Shown piece by piece: positions 17,040-25,687 of a stretch of 64,000 nucleotides of DNA (position 1 is its first letter; each line of letters starts with the position of its first letter). The DNA is from Hyphomicrobium sp. LHD-15. Lineage in GTDB: Bacteria; Pseudomonadota; Alphaproteobacteria; Rhizobiales; Hyphomicrobiaceae. The stretch covers positions 1 through 64,000 of the forward strand of contig NZ_JAVIFT010000007.1 in the NCBI RefSeq assembly GCF_031157355.1, written 5' to 3'. A program made the translations under genes and the position numbers. The notes beneath the pieces were generated by a model, which ran no database searches, was not told the DNA's origin, and saw nothing but the letters and a program-made list of their open reading frames with translations.

Positions 17040-17843
17040 ATGCCGTTTACGCTTTCGAAAATGCTGGCGCTTCTCGCTCAGCCTTCGTCGCTGGCCGTGC
17101 TTGCCGTCGTCGTTGGGCTTTGGCTCACGCGCCGGGGCAGGGAAAGCGTTGCCGGGCGCCGGCTCGCCTGGGGTGGCGTGCTCGCGCTGATTGCGGGTGG
17201 CCTCATACCGGTCGGCAATCTCCTCGTCCTGCCGCTCGAACAGCAATTCGCGTCGGTGCCGGCCCCCGGCCCCGATGATCGCGTCGATGGGATCATCCTG
17301 CTCGGCGGGTTCGAGGACGGGTGGGTGTCGAGCGGACGCGGCGGGCTCGGCGTCAACGAGGCGGCGGAACGCATCACCGAAGGTTTGCGGCTTGCGCTTC
17401 GTCACCCCGAAGCGAAGGTCGTGTTCACCGGCGGGGTTGGCGGGTTGCTCGCGCGCAACGTGGAAGCGTCCGAGCCTGTCGGGCGCTTCCTGATCGATGC
17501 GGGGATCGCCAAGGAGCGGCTGATCCTCGAAAACAAGTCGCGCAATACCTACGAAAATGCGCTCTTCACGCGCGAACTCGTGGCGCCCAAGCCCGGTGAG
17601 CGCTGGTATCTCGTCACCAGTGCCTTTCACATGCCGCGCTCGGTGGGACTGTTCCGTAAAGTCGGGTTCGACGTCATCGCCTATCCGGTCGACTACCGCA
17701 CGCGCGGGCCGGAAGACCTGCTCCGCTTCTTCGAGCGCATTCCGCAAGGGCTGATGCGGCTCGATCTCGGCGCGAACGAATGGCTGGGGCTTTTCGCGTA
17801 TCGCGTGCTTGGCCGGATCGACGACCTGTTTCCCGCGCCCTGA
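17040..17843 (+). CDS. YdcF/ElyC-family (DUF218) membrane protein
   Basis: A 267-residue protein with two N-terminal TM helices (LAQPSSLAVLAVVVGLWL and LAWGGVLALIAGGLIPVGNLL), then a DUF218 domain. The domain shows DGIILLGGFEDG, VVFTGGVGG, the conserved SRNTYENALFTREL and YLVTSAFHMPRSVGLFRKVG. In Escherichia coli, family members (ElyC, SanA, YdcF) affect envelope integrity and lipid-carrier use. Its stop touches the stop of the convergent lipoprotein gene with no base between them. Confidence 0.9.
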   Translation: MPFTLSKMLALLAQPSSLAVLAVVVGLWLTRRGRESVAGRRLAWGGVLALIAGGLIPVGNLLVLPLEQQFASVPAPGPDDRVDGIILLGGFEDGWVSSGRGGLGVNEAAERITEGLRLALRHPEAKVVFTGGVGGLLARNVEASEPVGRFLIDAGIAKERLILENKSRNTYENALFTRELVAPKPGERWYLVTSAFHMPRSVGLFRKVGFDVIAYPVDYRTRGPEDLLRFFERIPQGLMRLDLGANEWLGLFAYRVLGRIDDLFPAP

Positions 17844-18371
17844 TCAGGACTTGTGGGCCTGGCGCGTGCGCGGTGGGTCTTTTGCGCCGGGCGCAAGCTC
17901 TGTGTCGAGGTCGAAGTTCGGGCAATTTTTTTCTTCGAGCCGGCGGTTGTATGCTTCCAGCATGCCGCGGTCACGGGCATAGCGGCCATCGGGATCCATG
18001 CCCTCCGTCGAGCCGCCGAACACGGGCTTGGTGGCGGACTGGAACCCGCGCGCCAGCGCCGTGGTCTGGCTCCGGGTCTGGAAGTCGCGAACCTGGACGA
18101 TGCGAACCGCCATGCGGCCGGTGAGCTTGCGGCAGTCGAGCTCAAGCTCGTTGGCCGAGAGCTGGTAGCCGGCGGCGGACGGAAGCCTGGAGACGGTCTC
18201 GGCGGCTACGACCGTGTTCTGGGACGGTACGATGGAGCCTGTCGTCGGGTTCAACCCCTCGGTTTGCGATGCGCAGCCGCCCAGCAGCAGCCCCGCGAAT
18301 GCCGCGAGAGCAACCTGTTTGCCGCACATCTTGCCGCACGTCGTTTTCATGTTGGGCTGGAAGCCGTTCAT
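17844..18371 (-). CDS. Lipoprotein of unknown function
   Basis: The signal sequence ends in a clear lipobox, AGLLLGGC, so the mature protein should be a lipid-anchored periplasmic protein of about 145 residues. The mature part has LELDCRKLTGRMAVRIVQVRDF and ends in a charged tail; a second Cys (KNCPNF) is near the C-terminus. The start is uncertain: ATG at 18371 or ATG at 18350 (MKTTCGKMCGK), neither with a good ribosome site. No family was recognised. The 3' end abuts YdcF. Confidence 0.75.
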   Translation of the reverse strand: MNGFQPNMKTTCGKMCGKQVALAAFAGLLLGGCASQTEGLNPTTGSIVPSQNTVVAAETVSRLPSAAGYQLSANELELDCRKLTGRMAVRIVQVRDFQTRSQTTALARGFQSATKPVFGGSTEGMDPDGRYARDRGMLEAYNRRLEEKNCPNFDLDTELAPGAKDPPRTRQAHKS

Positions 18372-18548
18372 GCGCCGATCGAAATACCGTGTGTGAAGTC
18401 CCCGTCGATTCGACCATTTTCGCTCTTAAAAAGCGGCATGACAAAGGCTTTCGCTGCGTCCGGTTGACCCCGATCCTCCTGCCGGGCTAACCCTCTCGCT
18501 CCAGTCGGAGTTTGGGGTGGCCTAGGGGGCTCCCGGGAAGGGATCAGC

Positions 18549-19010
18549 ATGAAGCGCGGTTCGAAATTCGGAGTTTGGGGTGTCTTTACGGCCCGGGGCT
18601 TGGGGGCGCTTGTCGGATTGGGCCTGATGGCGGGCGCGGCCGGTGCCGAGGACATTCCGAAAAACCTCGAATGCTCGTTCACCGGGGGTACGTCGTGGAG
18701 CTACGATGCCGGTGTCTACAATTCGAAGGCTCCGAGCCCGCTGTCGTTCAGCATCGAGGAGATCGACCTCGAACAGCAGAAAGCGACGCTCAAGACCGGG
18801 ACGGACGCCAAGGGCGGCAAGCTCAGCGTCGTGCGCGCGATCAACGCGAACCATTTCCTGGAGGCGGTCAACGAAGGCTTCCTGAACCTCACGACCGTCT
18901 ATGACAAGGATCCGCACCTCGGCAAGTATCCGGCCGTGCATTCGCGCCACTTCGGTCTTCTGGGGCAGCCGGTGTTCGGTCAATACACGGGCTTCTGCAC
19001 GGACAAGTAA
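18549..19010 (+). CDS. Exported protein of unknown function
   Basis: A 153-residue protein with a signal peptide (GALVGLGLMAGAAGAED). The mature domain is predicted mainly beta (CSFTGGTSWSYDAGVYNSK, LSFSIEEIDLEQQKATLKTG) and ends in two cysteine-bearing strands, which suggests a small beta-barrel or lipocalin-like fold. GGGAAGGGATC precedes the ATG. It lies 46 bases before the DUF1489 gene on the same strand. No function is assigned. Confidence 0.75.
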   Translation: MKRGSKFGVWGVFTARGLGALVGLGLMAGAAGAEDIPKNLECSFTGGTSWSYDAGVYNSKAPSPLSFSIEEIDLEQQKATLKTGTDAKGGKLSVVRAINANHFLEAVNEGFLNLTTVYDKDPHLGKYPAVHSRHFGLLGQPVFGQYTGFCTDK

Positions 19011-19056
19011 TCGCGTATCGCGCGCTCAGCGGCTGCTCTTTCGAGGGGAGCGAGGC

Positions 19057-19494
19057 ATGGCACTCCATATCGTCAAGCTCTGCGTTGGCGTCTCGTCGAT
19101 CGAGGATCTTGCCGCTTGGCAGAAAGAGCATTTTCGGGAGCAGAAGGCGCAGGGCGAGAAACCCCGGATCTTCCATGCCACGCTGCAGACGCCGAAGCGG
19201 CAGGCGGAGCTCATTCCGGGCGGCTCGCTCTACTGGGTGATCAAGGGCGTCATTCAGGTGCGCCAGGCGCTGATCGGTTTCGAAGACGGCGCGAAGGACG
19301 ACGGGACGCCGTGCTGCCATATCCTGCTCGATAAAAAGCTGGTGCCGGTGCGGCCGGTGCCGCGGCGGGCGTTCCAGGGCTGGCGCTATCTCACGGACGA
19401 CGATGCGCCGGGGGATCTGGCGCCTGGCAGTGGCGATCTCTCGGCGCTTCCCGCCGATATGCGGCGCGCGCTGCTCGATCTCGGTTTGATTTGA
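19057..19494 (+). CDS. DUF1489 family protein
   Basis: A 145-residue protein matching the alphaproteobacterial DUF1489 pattern: HIVKLCVGVSSIEDLAAWQ, PGGSLYWVIKGVIQVRQALIG, PCCHILLDKKLVPVRPVPRR and AFQGWRYL. It is normally a single-copy conserved gene of unknown function in Hyphomicrobiales and related orders. The start at 19057 has GAGGGGAGCGAGG upstream. Ten bases separate its stop from the aminotransferase start, so the two genes are probably one operon. Confidence 0.88.
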   Translation: MALHIVKLCVGVSSIEDLAAWQKEHFREQKAQGEKPRIFHATLQTPKRQAELIPGGSLYWVIKGVIQVRQALIGFEDGAKDDGTPCCHILLDKKLVPVRPVPRRAFQGWRYLTDDDAPGDLAPGSGDLSALPADMRRALLDLGLI

Positions 19495-19504
19495 AGAGGG
19501 ACGG

Positions 19505-20644
19505 ATGGGACGGCCACCGATTACGCGCATCGTTCGGGAGCTGCCGAAGCTCGTTCCGTTCGTTGGTCCGGAGGCGCAGGAGCGGGCGCGGGGGCGGCCG
19601 TTCGCGGCGCGTCTCGGTGCCAACGAAAGCCTGTTCGGCCCTAGCCCGGCCGCGGTTGCGGCCATGGCGGCTGCTGGCGCGGAGAACTGGAAATACTCCG
19701 ATCCCGAGAACCACGATCTTCGTCATGCGATTGCGCGTCATCACGGCGTGGCGGCTGAGAACGTCGTGATCGGCGAGGGCATCGATGGGCTGCTCGGCCT
19801 CGCGATCAAGATCGCGTCCGAGCCGGGCTCCGTCGTCGTCACATCGGACGGCGCTTATCCGACCTTCAATTTCCACGTGGCGGCTCAGGGCGCGCGCCTG
19901 GTCAAGGTTCCGTATCGCGACGATCGGGAAGACCTCGACGCGCTGCTCAGTGCTACGCTGCAACACGAAGCCGGTGTGCTCTACGTTTCCAACCCGGACA
20001 ATCCGATGGGATCGTGGTGGGACAAGGACGCGCTGGCGGCGCTGATCGAGGCGTTGCCGGACGGCGTGCTGCTGCTGCTCGACGAAGCCTATTGCGATAC
20101 CGCGCCGCCGGATGCGATTCCGCCGATCGATGTCGCCAACCCGCAAGTGCTGCGGTTGCGCACTTTTTCCAAGGCGTACGGTCTTGCGGGGGCGCGGATC
20201 GGCTATGCGATCGGGGACGCGGAGTTGATCGCGCACTTCGAAAAAGTGCGAAATCACTACGGGATCAACCGTGTGGGACAGATCGGCGCGCTGGCGGCGC
20301 TGCTCGACCAGCCCTATCTCGCAGTTGCCGTCGGCAAGATTGCGCGCGCGCGCGGCATCATCTCCGACATCGCTTCAAGCCACGGACTGGTGCCATTGCC
20401 ATCGGGCGCGAACTTCGTCACGATCGATTGTGGCGCAGACGGAGAATTTGCGCGCGCGGTGCTGGAAGAGCTGATCTCGCGCGACATTTTCGTTCGCAAG
20501 CCGGCGGTGGCGCCGCTCGATCGCTGCATTCGGGTTTCGTGCGGGAGAGACGAGGATCTTGCACGTTTCGAGGATGCGCTGGGTGACGCGTTAGGTGCGG
20601 CGCGGGAACGATCAAAGATAAAATTGAACGAAACTTCGTCATAA
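19505..20644 (+). CDS. HisC-like PLP-dependent aminotransferase
   Basis: A 379-residue fold-type I aminotransferase close to histidinol-phosphate aminotransferase. Visible motifs are LGANESLFGPSP, SDGAYPTFNFH, VLYVSNPDNPMGSW (the Asn near PLP), LLLLDEAYCDTAP (Asp to the pyridine N), and RTFSKAYGLAGARIGY with the Schiff-base Lys. It ends with CIRVSCGRDEDLARF. It is not beside other his genes, so it may be a second aromatic or phenylalanine/tyrosine-type aminotransferase rather than the pathway HisC. It is probably co-transcribed with DUF1489. Confidence 0.88.
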   Translation: MGRPPITRIVRELPKLVPFVGPEAQERARGRPFAARLGANESLFGPSPAAVAAMAAAGAENWKYSDPENHDLRHAIARHHGVAAENVVIGEGIDGLLGLAIKIASEPGSVVVTSDGAYPTFNFHVAAQGARLVKVPYRDDREDLDALLSATLQHEAGVLYVSNPDNPMGSWWDKDALAALIEALPDGVLLLLDEAYCDTAPPDAIPPIDVANPQVLRLRTFSKAYGLAGARIGYAIGDAELIAHFEKVRNHYGINRVGQIGALAALLDQPYLAVAVGKIARARGIISDIASSHGLVPLPSGANFVTIDCGADGEFARAVLEELISRDIFVRKPAVAPLDRCIRVSCGRDEDLARFEDALGDALGAARERSKIKLNETSS

Positions 20645-20819
20645 GGACTCAGTTTCCCGCGCTATAATGCGACAAAAAAGCCGGGACGGCTGGGAGGCCG
20701 AATTCGGCGGGAGGGACGCGAATACAAGATGGTGCGGCCCTTGATTGATGCGTTGCGGCACCCAAGATCATCGCTTGTCGTGCTTCCCTGTGTGGAAGCA
20801 CCCTTGGAAGGGGAGACTG

Positions 20820-21221
20820 ATGCAGAACTTCAAACGGAGCATGTTGCTCTCTCTCGGGCTGGGGGCGCTGTGGCTCTCCGCCTCCGCTCCGGCTTTTGCG
20901 GATTCGCCCGGTCTTTCAGGATCGTGGAAGGGCGGCGGAACCTTTACTTACTCTTCCGGCGCAAAAGAAAGTGCCCGCTGCCGGGCCACTTTCAAGCCGA
21001 GTGGCAAATCTGCCTATGACGTAAGCGCCACGTGCGCGACGCAGTCCGGTACTGTTTCGCAGACGGGCTTCGTGCGCGGATCGGGCAGCAGCTATCGCGG
21101 GACATTCTACAATCCCGAGTTCGATACCTCGGGCAAAATCGCGATCTCTGTCAGCGGCGGCAGCCAAGTCGTACGCTTGTCCAGTTCGAAGGGGTCGGGC
21201 GTGATTCGGCTTTCACGGTAA
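20820..21221 (+). CDS. Exported beta-rich protein, alphaproteobacterial family
   Basis: A 133-residue protein with a signal peptide (MLLSLGLGALWLSASAPAFA). The mature part starts LSGSWKGGGTFTYSSGAKE and has the SARCRATF segment typical of a family of exported proteins common in Bradyrhizobium and relatives. The rest is short strands ending in VIRLSR. Function unknown; the fold is probably a small beta-barrel. The start at 20820 has GGAAGGGGA upstream. A strong terminator follows 23 bases after the stop. Confidence 0.78.
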   Translation: MQNFKRSMLLSLGLGALWLSASAPAFADSPGLSGSWKGGGTFTYSSGAKESARCRATFKPSGKSAYDVSATCATQSGTVSQTGFVRGSGSSYRGTFYNPEFDTSGKIAISVSGGSQVVRLSSSKGSGVIRLSR

Positions 21222-21243
21222 GAGTTTTGGCAGGCTGAAATTC

Positions 21244-21280
21244 AAAGCGCGCCGGACGAGGTTCGTCCGGCGCGCTTTTT
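21244..21280. terminator. Rho-independent terminator, possibly bidirectional
   Basis: A perfect 16-bp stem (21244-21259 with 21263-21278) with a three-base loop and flanking A and T runs. It lies between the plus-strand exported-protein gene and the 3' end of the convergent DUF4846 gene, so it can serve both. Confidence 0.9.
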
Positions 21281-21311
21281 AGTTCTGCATCCCGATTGTG
21301 ACCGTGTTCGA

Positions 21312-22184
21312 TCAGGGCCAGCGCTTCAATGCCGTGCGCGGGAACGTCCATTCCGGCGTCACGAGTTCGTTGCCGATAGGCGTCGTGTACCAGGGCGTGC
21401 CGTCAACGCTGTTGGGGTTTTTCAGGATGTGCATGTCCTGGGCCGGCATGTAGCTCTGCAGCAGCAAGAAGCGCTTTTCGCCAGTCGCTTTGTTCTCGAC
21501 CATGTCGGCGACGAGCACGGCGTGGCCCGGAAAACCTCCCTTGATGAAAACATCGCCGATGGCGATTGAGTCCGGCGCGACCGCCTTCAGCTCCCGCTCG
21601 AGCGAATAGGTGCCGGCGTAGGCGAACACGAGGTCCATGTATTTGCGAAGGCCGGGGTGGTCGCTGCGCTTCGTCGCCGAGAAGCGGCGGCGTTTGCCGT
21701 CGGTGTCGTTGAAAGCGATCTCCTTGTCGCGGTTCTGGCTGAACAGCCATTCGGCGCGCAACCGCATGATGGCATCGGCGCACTGCTGGAGGTCGCGCTT
21801 GCCGATGTCGATATCGACGACGGCTGCGTGCACGTCCTGCCGCCATTTGCGTGCGCCGGTGTAGGTGAGAACGGGGGCGCCCTCGGGCCGCATGGGGAGG
21901 CCGCGCAGCCAGGCTGCGAAGCTGTCAACGGGAGCAGATACGCGCTCGAAGCCCGGCGGCGGCGCGACGCGCGCGGCGAGCGTCGCTGACGCGACGGATG
22001 CGGTTTCGGCCGGTAGCCAGCCGTAGGGCGCACGGGCGTGGGCGATCGGTGCGGCGGCAAGCGTCGCCAGAAGGAAACCCAACGCTATGCGCCCGCAACG
22101 CCAGAAAAGGCGTGTTTGCGGGTGCCCGCGGTCGTTCTGGGTTGCCTGAGTTCGCGACGGGAGGGGGACGGAGATCAGCTTCAT
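21312..22184 (-). CDS. DUF4846 family exported protein
   Basis: About 290 residues. After a signal or anchor (CGRIALGFLLATLAAAPIAHA) comes a DUF4846-type domain: GFERVSAPVDSFAAWLRGLPM, QQCADAIMRLRAEWLFSQ, GDVFIKGGFPGHAVLVADM and FLLLQSYMPAQDMHILKNP. The GGFPGHAV-type motif is diagnostic of the family, whose function is not known. The start at ATG 22184 gives a normal N-terminus, but no good ribosome site is seen; 22304 is the longer choice. The promoter may lie far upstream, because about 650 bases without a clear gene precede it. Confidence 0.8.
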   Translation of the reverse strand: MKLISVPLPSRTQATQNDRGHPQTRLFWRCGRIALGFLLATLAAAPIAHARAPYGWLPAETASVASATLAARVAPPPGFERVSAPVDSFAAWLRGLPMRPEGAPVLTYTGARKWRQDVHAAVVDIDIGKRDLQQCADAIMRLRAEWLFSQNRDKEIAFNDTDGKRRRFSATKRSDHPGLRKYMDLVFAYAGTYSLERELKAVAPDSIAIGDVFIKGGFPGHAVLVADMVENKATGEKRFLLLQSYMPAQDMHILKNPNSVDGTPWYTTPIGNELVTPEWTFPRTALKRWP

Positions 22185-22838
22185 GCGGATTGGCTCGCAC
22201 GCAATCGTGGCAAGGCCGCGACGTGGCGTGCGTCTCTCCCTGCTCGCGGTGTGCTGAGCTACAAAGACATGAGCCCGCCGGAGGAGGTGTCCGGGCGGGC
22301 TCACGCGATCGCGGTCGAGGACATCTGCAATGACTGCGGCAACGGCGCATGGTCCGGCTTCAGGTCGTCAGGGGCGGTTTCGCCCACGCCGATGGCCGAA
22401 TGGCCGCTCCGCTTTGCGTCCTAGCCTGCTGATCTCCCTTTCGCGGACCTTCAGCTTTCTGCGCCGTCTCCCAATCTGGGCCATGCCGGCAGCCTCGGTT
22501 TCGAGGCGCTTGCTTGCGCTAGGCTGGGCTTGCTCTGGGCTGGCCAGCACTAGCCTCGCTGCTATCGGCCCGTACGGTGCTCTGGTCCTGTGTGCGCAGC
22601 CGGGGTCCCTTTCGCTCCCAACGGCTCGCTCGATCCATCTGGCCGACTGGGCTGGCTCCCGATCACTGGTCTTGCCAGGTGGGATCTACCAACGGTTGCC
22701 GATCCAGGATCTGACGATCGAATGCACAGGCTCTCACCGCGATGCCGGAGCGCTCGCAGATGATCTGAAGTATCCACGTGTCACGTTCGAAATTGTTTTT
22801 TGATGCCGTCCGACAATTGCTGGGCTGAAGCCCGGCAA
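22185..22838. other. 650-base stretch with no convincing gene
   Basis: Open frames exist on both strands (for example plus 22330-22803), but their codon use is relaxed compared with neighbours, they lack ribosome sites, and I recognise no protein. On the minus strand this stretch lies downstream of the 13-codon ORF and its hairpin and upstream of DUF4846. It could be a long leader, a non-coding RNA or a decayed gene. Confidence 0.4.
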
Positions 22839-22857
22839 TCAGAATGCTTCGGACGGC
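22802..22857 (-). ncRNA. Nested hairpin overlapping the end of the 13-codon ORF
   Basis: Outer arms GCCGTCCGA (22805-22813) and TCGGACGGC (22849-22857) pair perfectly. Inside them TTGCTGGGCT (22817-22826) pairs with AGCCCGGCAA (22829-22838), with one G-T pair and a two-base loop. On the minus strand the 5' outer arm lies in codons 8-11 of the small ORF, so a ribosome reading the ORF would open the outer stem. There is no U-run, so it is not a classic terminator. Confidence 0.5.
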
Positions 22858-22880
22858 TCATACTGATCCGGTGGCCACAT
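22839..22880 (-). CDS. 13-codon small ORF (leader peptide or small protein candidate)
   Basis: The product would be MWPPDQYEPSEAF. It is supported by three signals rather than by homology: a perfect Shine-Dalgarno AAAGGAGG at 22890-22897, nine bases from the ATG; a TTGACA-N17-CACAAT promoter just upstream; and a hairpin that shares sequence with its 3' end. I recognise no known leader peptide. It could be a regulatory uORF controlling the downstream RNA, or a real small protein. Confidence 0.5.
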   Translation of the reverse strand: MWPPDQYEPSEAF

Positions 22881-22911
22881 TTTCTTAGACCTCCTTTCAG
22901 TTAATACGAGA

Positions 22912-22940
22912 ATTGTGCGCCTGCTCACTCGCGCTGTCAA
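22912..22940 (-). promoter_or_regulatory. Sigma-70 type promoter for the 13-codon ORF
   Basis: On the minus strand TTGACA (22935-22940) and CACAAT (22912-22917) are separated by exactly 17 bases. Transcription would start near 22905, about 25 bases before the small ORF ATG. The -35 box is perfect and the -10 box matches four of six positions. Confidence 0.6.
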
Positions 22941-23143
22941 TTCACGAAGTATGTGCAAGCTGTGGGTGTTCGTAGTTAAGGGATCGTTGAGGTCGCGGGC
23001 GTAGATTGGACCATCCGATTTCCCGGCGTCTCTGGGAGTCCTGCTCGGCGCTTTGCCAGCTTTCATTTTCAAAGCCTGATCCCATGGCTACGGGCCGGTT
23101 CTTTGCTCGGCCTTCGATCAGGCCCAAGCCTCACGAGGCTCGC

Positions 23144-23455
23144 ATGAGATCGACGATCGGCTTCTTCTCGTTTCTGGCTTTCGGCGTTTTGGCCGCCGGT
23201 GTGCTGACGGTGATGGGCGCAGGCCCCAGCGTGGAGTTTTCGTTCGACGATGCGGTCGCGAGCCTCGATCGCTCGGGACTGCATGTGGGTTCGCTGTTGA
23301 TCGGTCTCGTGCTCGGGTTCGTGCTCTCGGCGCTCGCACGCGTTTCGTGGGCGGAGCTGCCGCGTCGGTTCGTCTCTTGGCTCCTGCAGTACGAGCGCAG
23401 TTTTTACCGGCTGGCGCTGGTTGCGATCTTCATCGGCATCGTCGCGTTTTACTAA
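23144..23455 (+). CDS. Small membrane protein of unknown function
   Basis: About 103 residues from the ATG at 23144. Three hydrophobic segments are visible: FFSFLAFGVLAAGVLTVMGA, LLIGLVLGFVLSALARV, and LALVAIFIGIVAFY at the very end. A short polar loop (SFDDAVASLDRSG) lies between the first two. No family was recognised. Longer upstream starts would add a region of poor codon use and overlap the divergent promoter, so I do not use them. A shared terminator lies 34 bases past the stop. Confidence 0.68.
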   Translation: MRSTIGFFSFLAFGVLAAGVLTVMGAGPSVEFSFDDAVASLDRSGLHVGSLLIGLVLGFVLSALARVSWAELPRRFVSWLLQYERSFYRLALVAIFIGIVAFY

Positions 23456-23488
23456 GTGAGGCGCCGCGCTTTCGCAGTGTGCCCAACA

Positions 23489-23518
23489 AAAAGGCCCGGC
23501 AAAACTGCCGGGCCTTTT
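23489..23518. terminator. Bidirectional Rho-independent terminator
   Basis: A 13-bp stem (AAAAGGCCCGGCA with TGCCGGGCCTTTT) around a four-base loop, with A and T runs on both sides. It lies between the plus-strand membrane gene and the 3' end of glnA, so it ends both transcripts. Confidence 0.92.
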
Positions 23519-23573
23519 CTCTTCCCCCGTCGCGAATTGGGAGCCGTAGCTCTTCGGTCGGACCTATGACGGT

Positions 23574-24986
23574 TTAGACCGAGTAGTACATGTCGAACTC
23601 GACCGGATGCGGCGTCATCTCGTAGCGCATGTTTTCGGCCATGCGCAGCTCGATGTAGGCGTCGATCATGTCGTCGTTCATGACGCCACCGGCCTTCAAG
23701 AAGGCGCGGTCCTTGTCGAGGGCGGCGAGGGCTTCGCGCAAGCTGCCCGCAACGGTCGGGATCTTGGCGAGCTCTGCCGGCGGCAGGTCGTAAAGGTTCT
23801 TGTCCATCGGATCGCCCGGATGGATCTTGTTCTGGATGCCATCGAGACCGGCCATCAGCATCGCGGTGAATGCGAGGTACGGATTGGCGCCCGGATCGGG
23901 GAAGCGGATCTCGATGCGCTTCGCCTTCGGGCTGGTCACGACCGGGATACGGCACGATGCCGAGCGGTTGCGAGCCGAGTAGGCGAGGAGCACGGGGGCT
24001 TCGTAGCCCGGCACGAGACGCTTGTAGGAGTTCGTCAGCGGGTTCGCGAAGGCGTTGATGGCCTTGGCGTGCTTCAGGATGCCGCCGATGTAGTAGAGGC
24101 AGATATCCGACAGGTCGGCGTACTTGTTGCCGGCGAACATCGGCTCGCCGCCCTTCCAGATCGACTGGTGCACGTGCATGCCCGAGCCGTTGTCGCCGAA
24201 GATCGGCTTCGGCATGAAGGTCGCCGTCTTGCCATAGGCCTGCGAAACCTGGTGGACCACGTACTTATAGATCTGCAGGTGGTCGGCCATGGTGATCATC
24301 GGGCCGAACTTGATGCCGAGTTCGTGCTGAGCAGCGGCGACCTCGTGATGGTGCTTCTCGACGGTGACGCCCATCTCGGTCAGGACCGAAAGCATCTCGG
24401 AGCGGATGTCCTGGCAGCTGTCGATCGGGGGAACCGGGAAGTAGCCGCCCTTGACGCGCGGACGATGGCCGAGGTTGCCCATCTCGTACTCGGTCGAGGT
24501 GTTGGTCGGCAGCTCCGAGCTGTCGACCTTGTAGCCGACGTTGTACATGTCGGTAGAGAACTTCACGTCGTCGAAGATGAAGAACTCGGCTTCGGGGCCG
24601 AAGAATACCTTATCGCCGATGCCGAGCGAGAGCATGTAAGCCTCGGCCTTCTTGGCGATGGAGCGCGGATCGCGCTCATAGGGCTGGCCAGTCAGCGGCT
24701 CGATGACGTCGCAGAAAATGGCAACCGTCGTCTGCGCGAAAAACGGGTCGACGTGAGCCGAAGCCGGATCGGGCTTCAGGAACATGTCGGAGCTTTCGAT
24801 GCCCTTCCAGCCGGCAATCGACGAGCCGTCGAACGCGTAGCCCTCGAACATGGCTTCGTCGACCGTGCTCACGTCGGCGGTGACGTGCTGCATCTTGCCC
24901 TTCGTGTCCGTGAAGCGAAGGTCGACGAACTTAACGTCCTTGTCCTTGATCAGCTTCAGGACATCATTGACCGTTTTCATAAACAC
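23574..24986 (-). CDS. glnA: Glutamine synthetase type I
   Basis: A 470-residue GSI-beta glutamine synthetase making glutamine from glutamate, ammonia and ATP. Normal length, with the N-terminal beta-grasp ([19 protein letters not shown]), the [17 protein letters not shown] segment and metal-site motifs [16 protein letters not shown] and [38 protein letters not shown] is covered by [11 protein letters not shown] onward. The adenylylation site [12 protein letters not shown] indicates GlnE control. AAGGGGAGTG precedes the ATG. It lies 53 bases behind glnB and shares its promoter region. Confidence 0.98.
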   Translation of the reverse strand: MFMKTVNDVLKLIKDKDVKFVDLRFTDTKGKMQHVTADVSTVDEAMFEGYAFDGSSIAGWKGIESSDMFLKPDPASAHVDPFFAQTTVAIFCDVIEPLTGQPYERDPRSIAKKAEAYMLSLGIGDKVFFGPEAEFFIFDDVKFSTDMYNVGYKVDSSELPTNTSTEYEMGNLGHRPRVKGGYFPVPPIDSCQDIRSEMLSVLTEMGVTVEKHHHEVAAAQHELGIKFGPMITMADHLQIYKYVVHQVSQAYGKTATFMPKPIFGDNGSGMHVHQSIWKGGEPMFAGNKYADLSDICLYYIGGILKHAKAINAFANPLTNSYKRLVPGYEAPVLLAYSARNRSASCRIPVVTSPKAKRIEIRFPDPGANPYLAFTAMLMAGLDGIQNKIHPGDPMDKNLYDLPPAELAKIPTVAGSLREALAALDKDRAFLKAGGVMNDDMIDAYIELRMAENMRYEMTPHPVEFDMYYSV

Positions 24987-25039
24987 TCCCCTTATTGGAA
25001 TCTCTTGTTCTCACAGCCAAAGACAGGCTGGCGCAGATT

Positions 25040-25384
<345 letters not shown>

Positions 25385-25437
25385 TTATCCTCCAGCAGTC
25401 CCGTTCGCTAACCAGTCGCGTCGGACCGGCCATCGGG

Positions 25438-25455
25438 TAGCACGGGATATGCCAA
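25438..25455 (-). promoter_or_regulatory. Sigma-54 promoter of glnB
   Basis: On the minus strand the sequence TTGGCATATCCCGTGCTA has GG and GC separated by ten bases, the exact -24/-12 spacing of RpoN promoters. It lies about 60 bases upstream of the glnB start. Confidence 0.8.
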
Positions 25456-25550
25456 TTCGGTTGCTTCTGATTAATTCCCTATCTTTCAGGCGCTTGGATC
25501 GTTTGTGCCTTTTGGATGGGCAGTCCGGCCGCTCTTGATAGCTCAAAATT

Positions 25551-25576
25551 CGTGCATGTTGCGCACATTTTGTGCG
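25551..25576 (-). promoter_or_regulatory. NtrC-like dyad upstream of glnB
   Basis: The minus strand reads CGCACAAAATGTGCG followed by CAACATGCACG, giving GCAC/GTGC half-sites in overlapping dyads (one with a five-base and one with a seven-base spacer). It is about 100 bases upstream of the sigma-54 promoter, a usual place for the NtrC activator. The spacer of the best palindrome differs from the classic seven, so this is a suggestion. Confidence 0.5.
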
Positions 25577-25687
25577 ACCGTTTTGCTCAGTAGGCGTGCC
25601 GAGCGCTTTCATCCGCTTGGACAATGGCCAACGCCGCGGCACACCATTACGCTCGATATTCGGCATCTGCGCAGGGAGAGGCAAGGC

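Noticed and set aside
22330-22803. 157-codon plus-strand ORF
   Set aside because: No ribosome site, relaxed third positions, no family; kept only as part of a gene-poor stretch.
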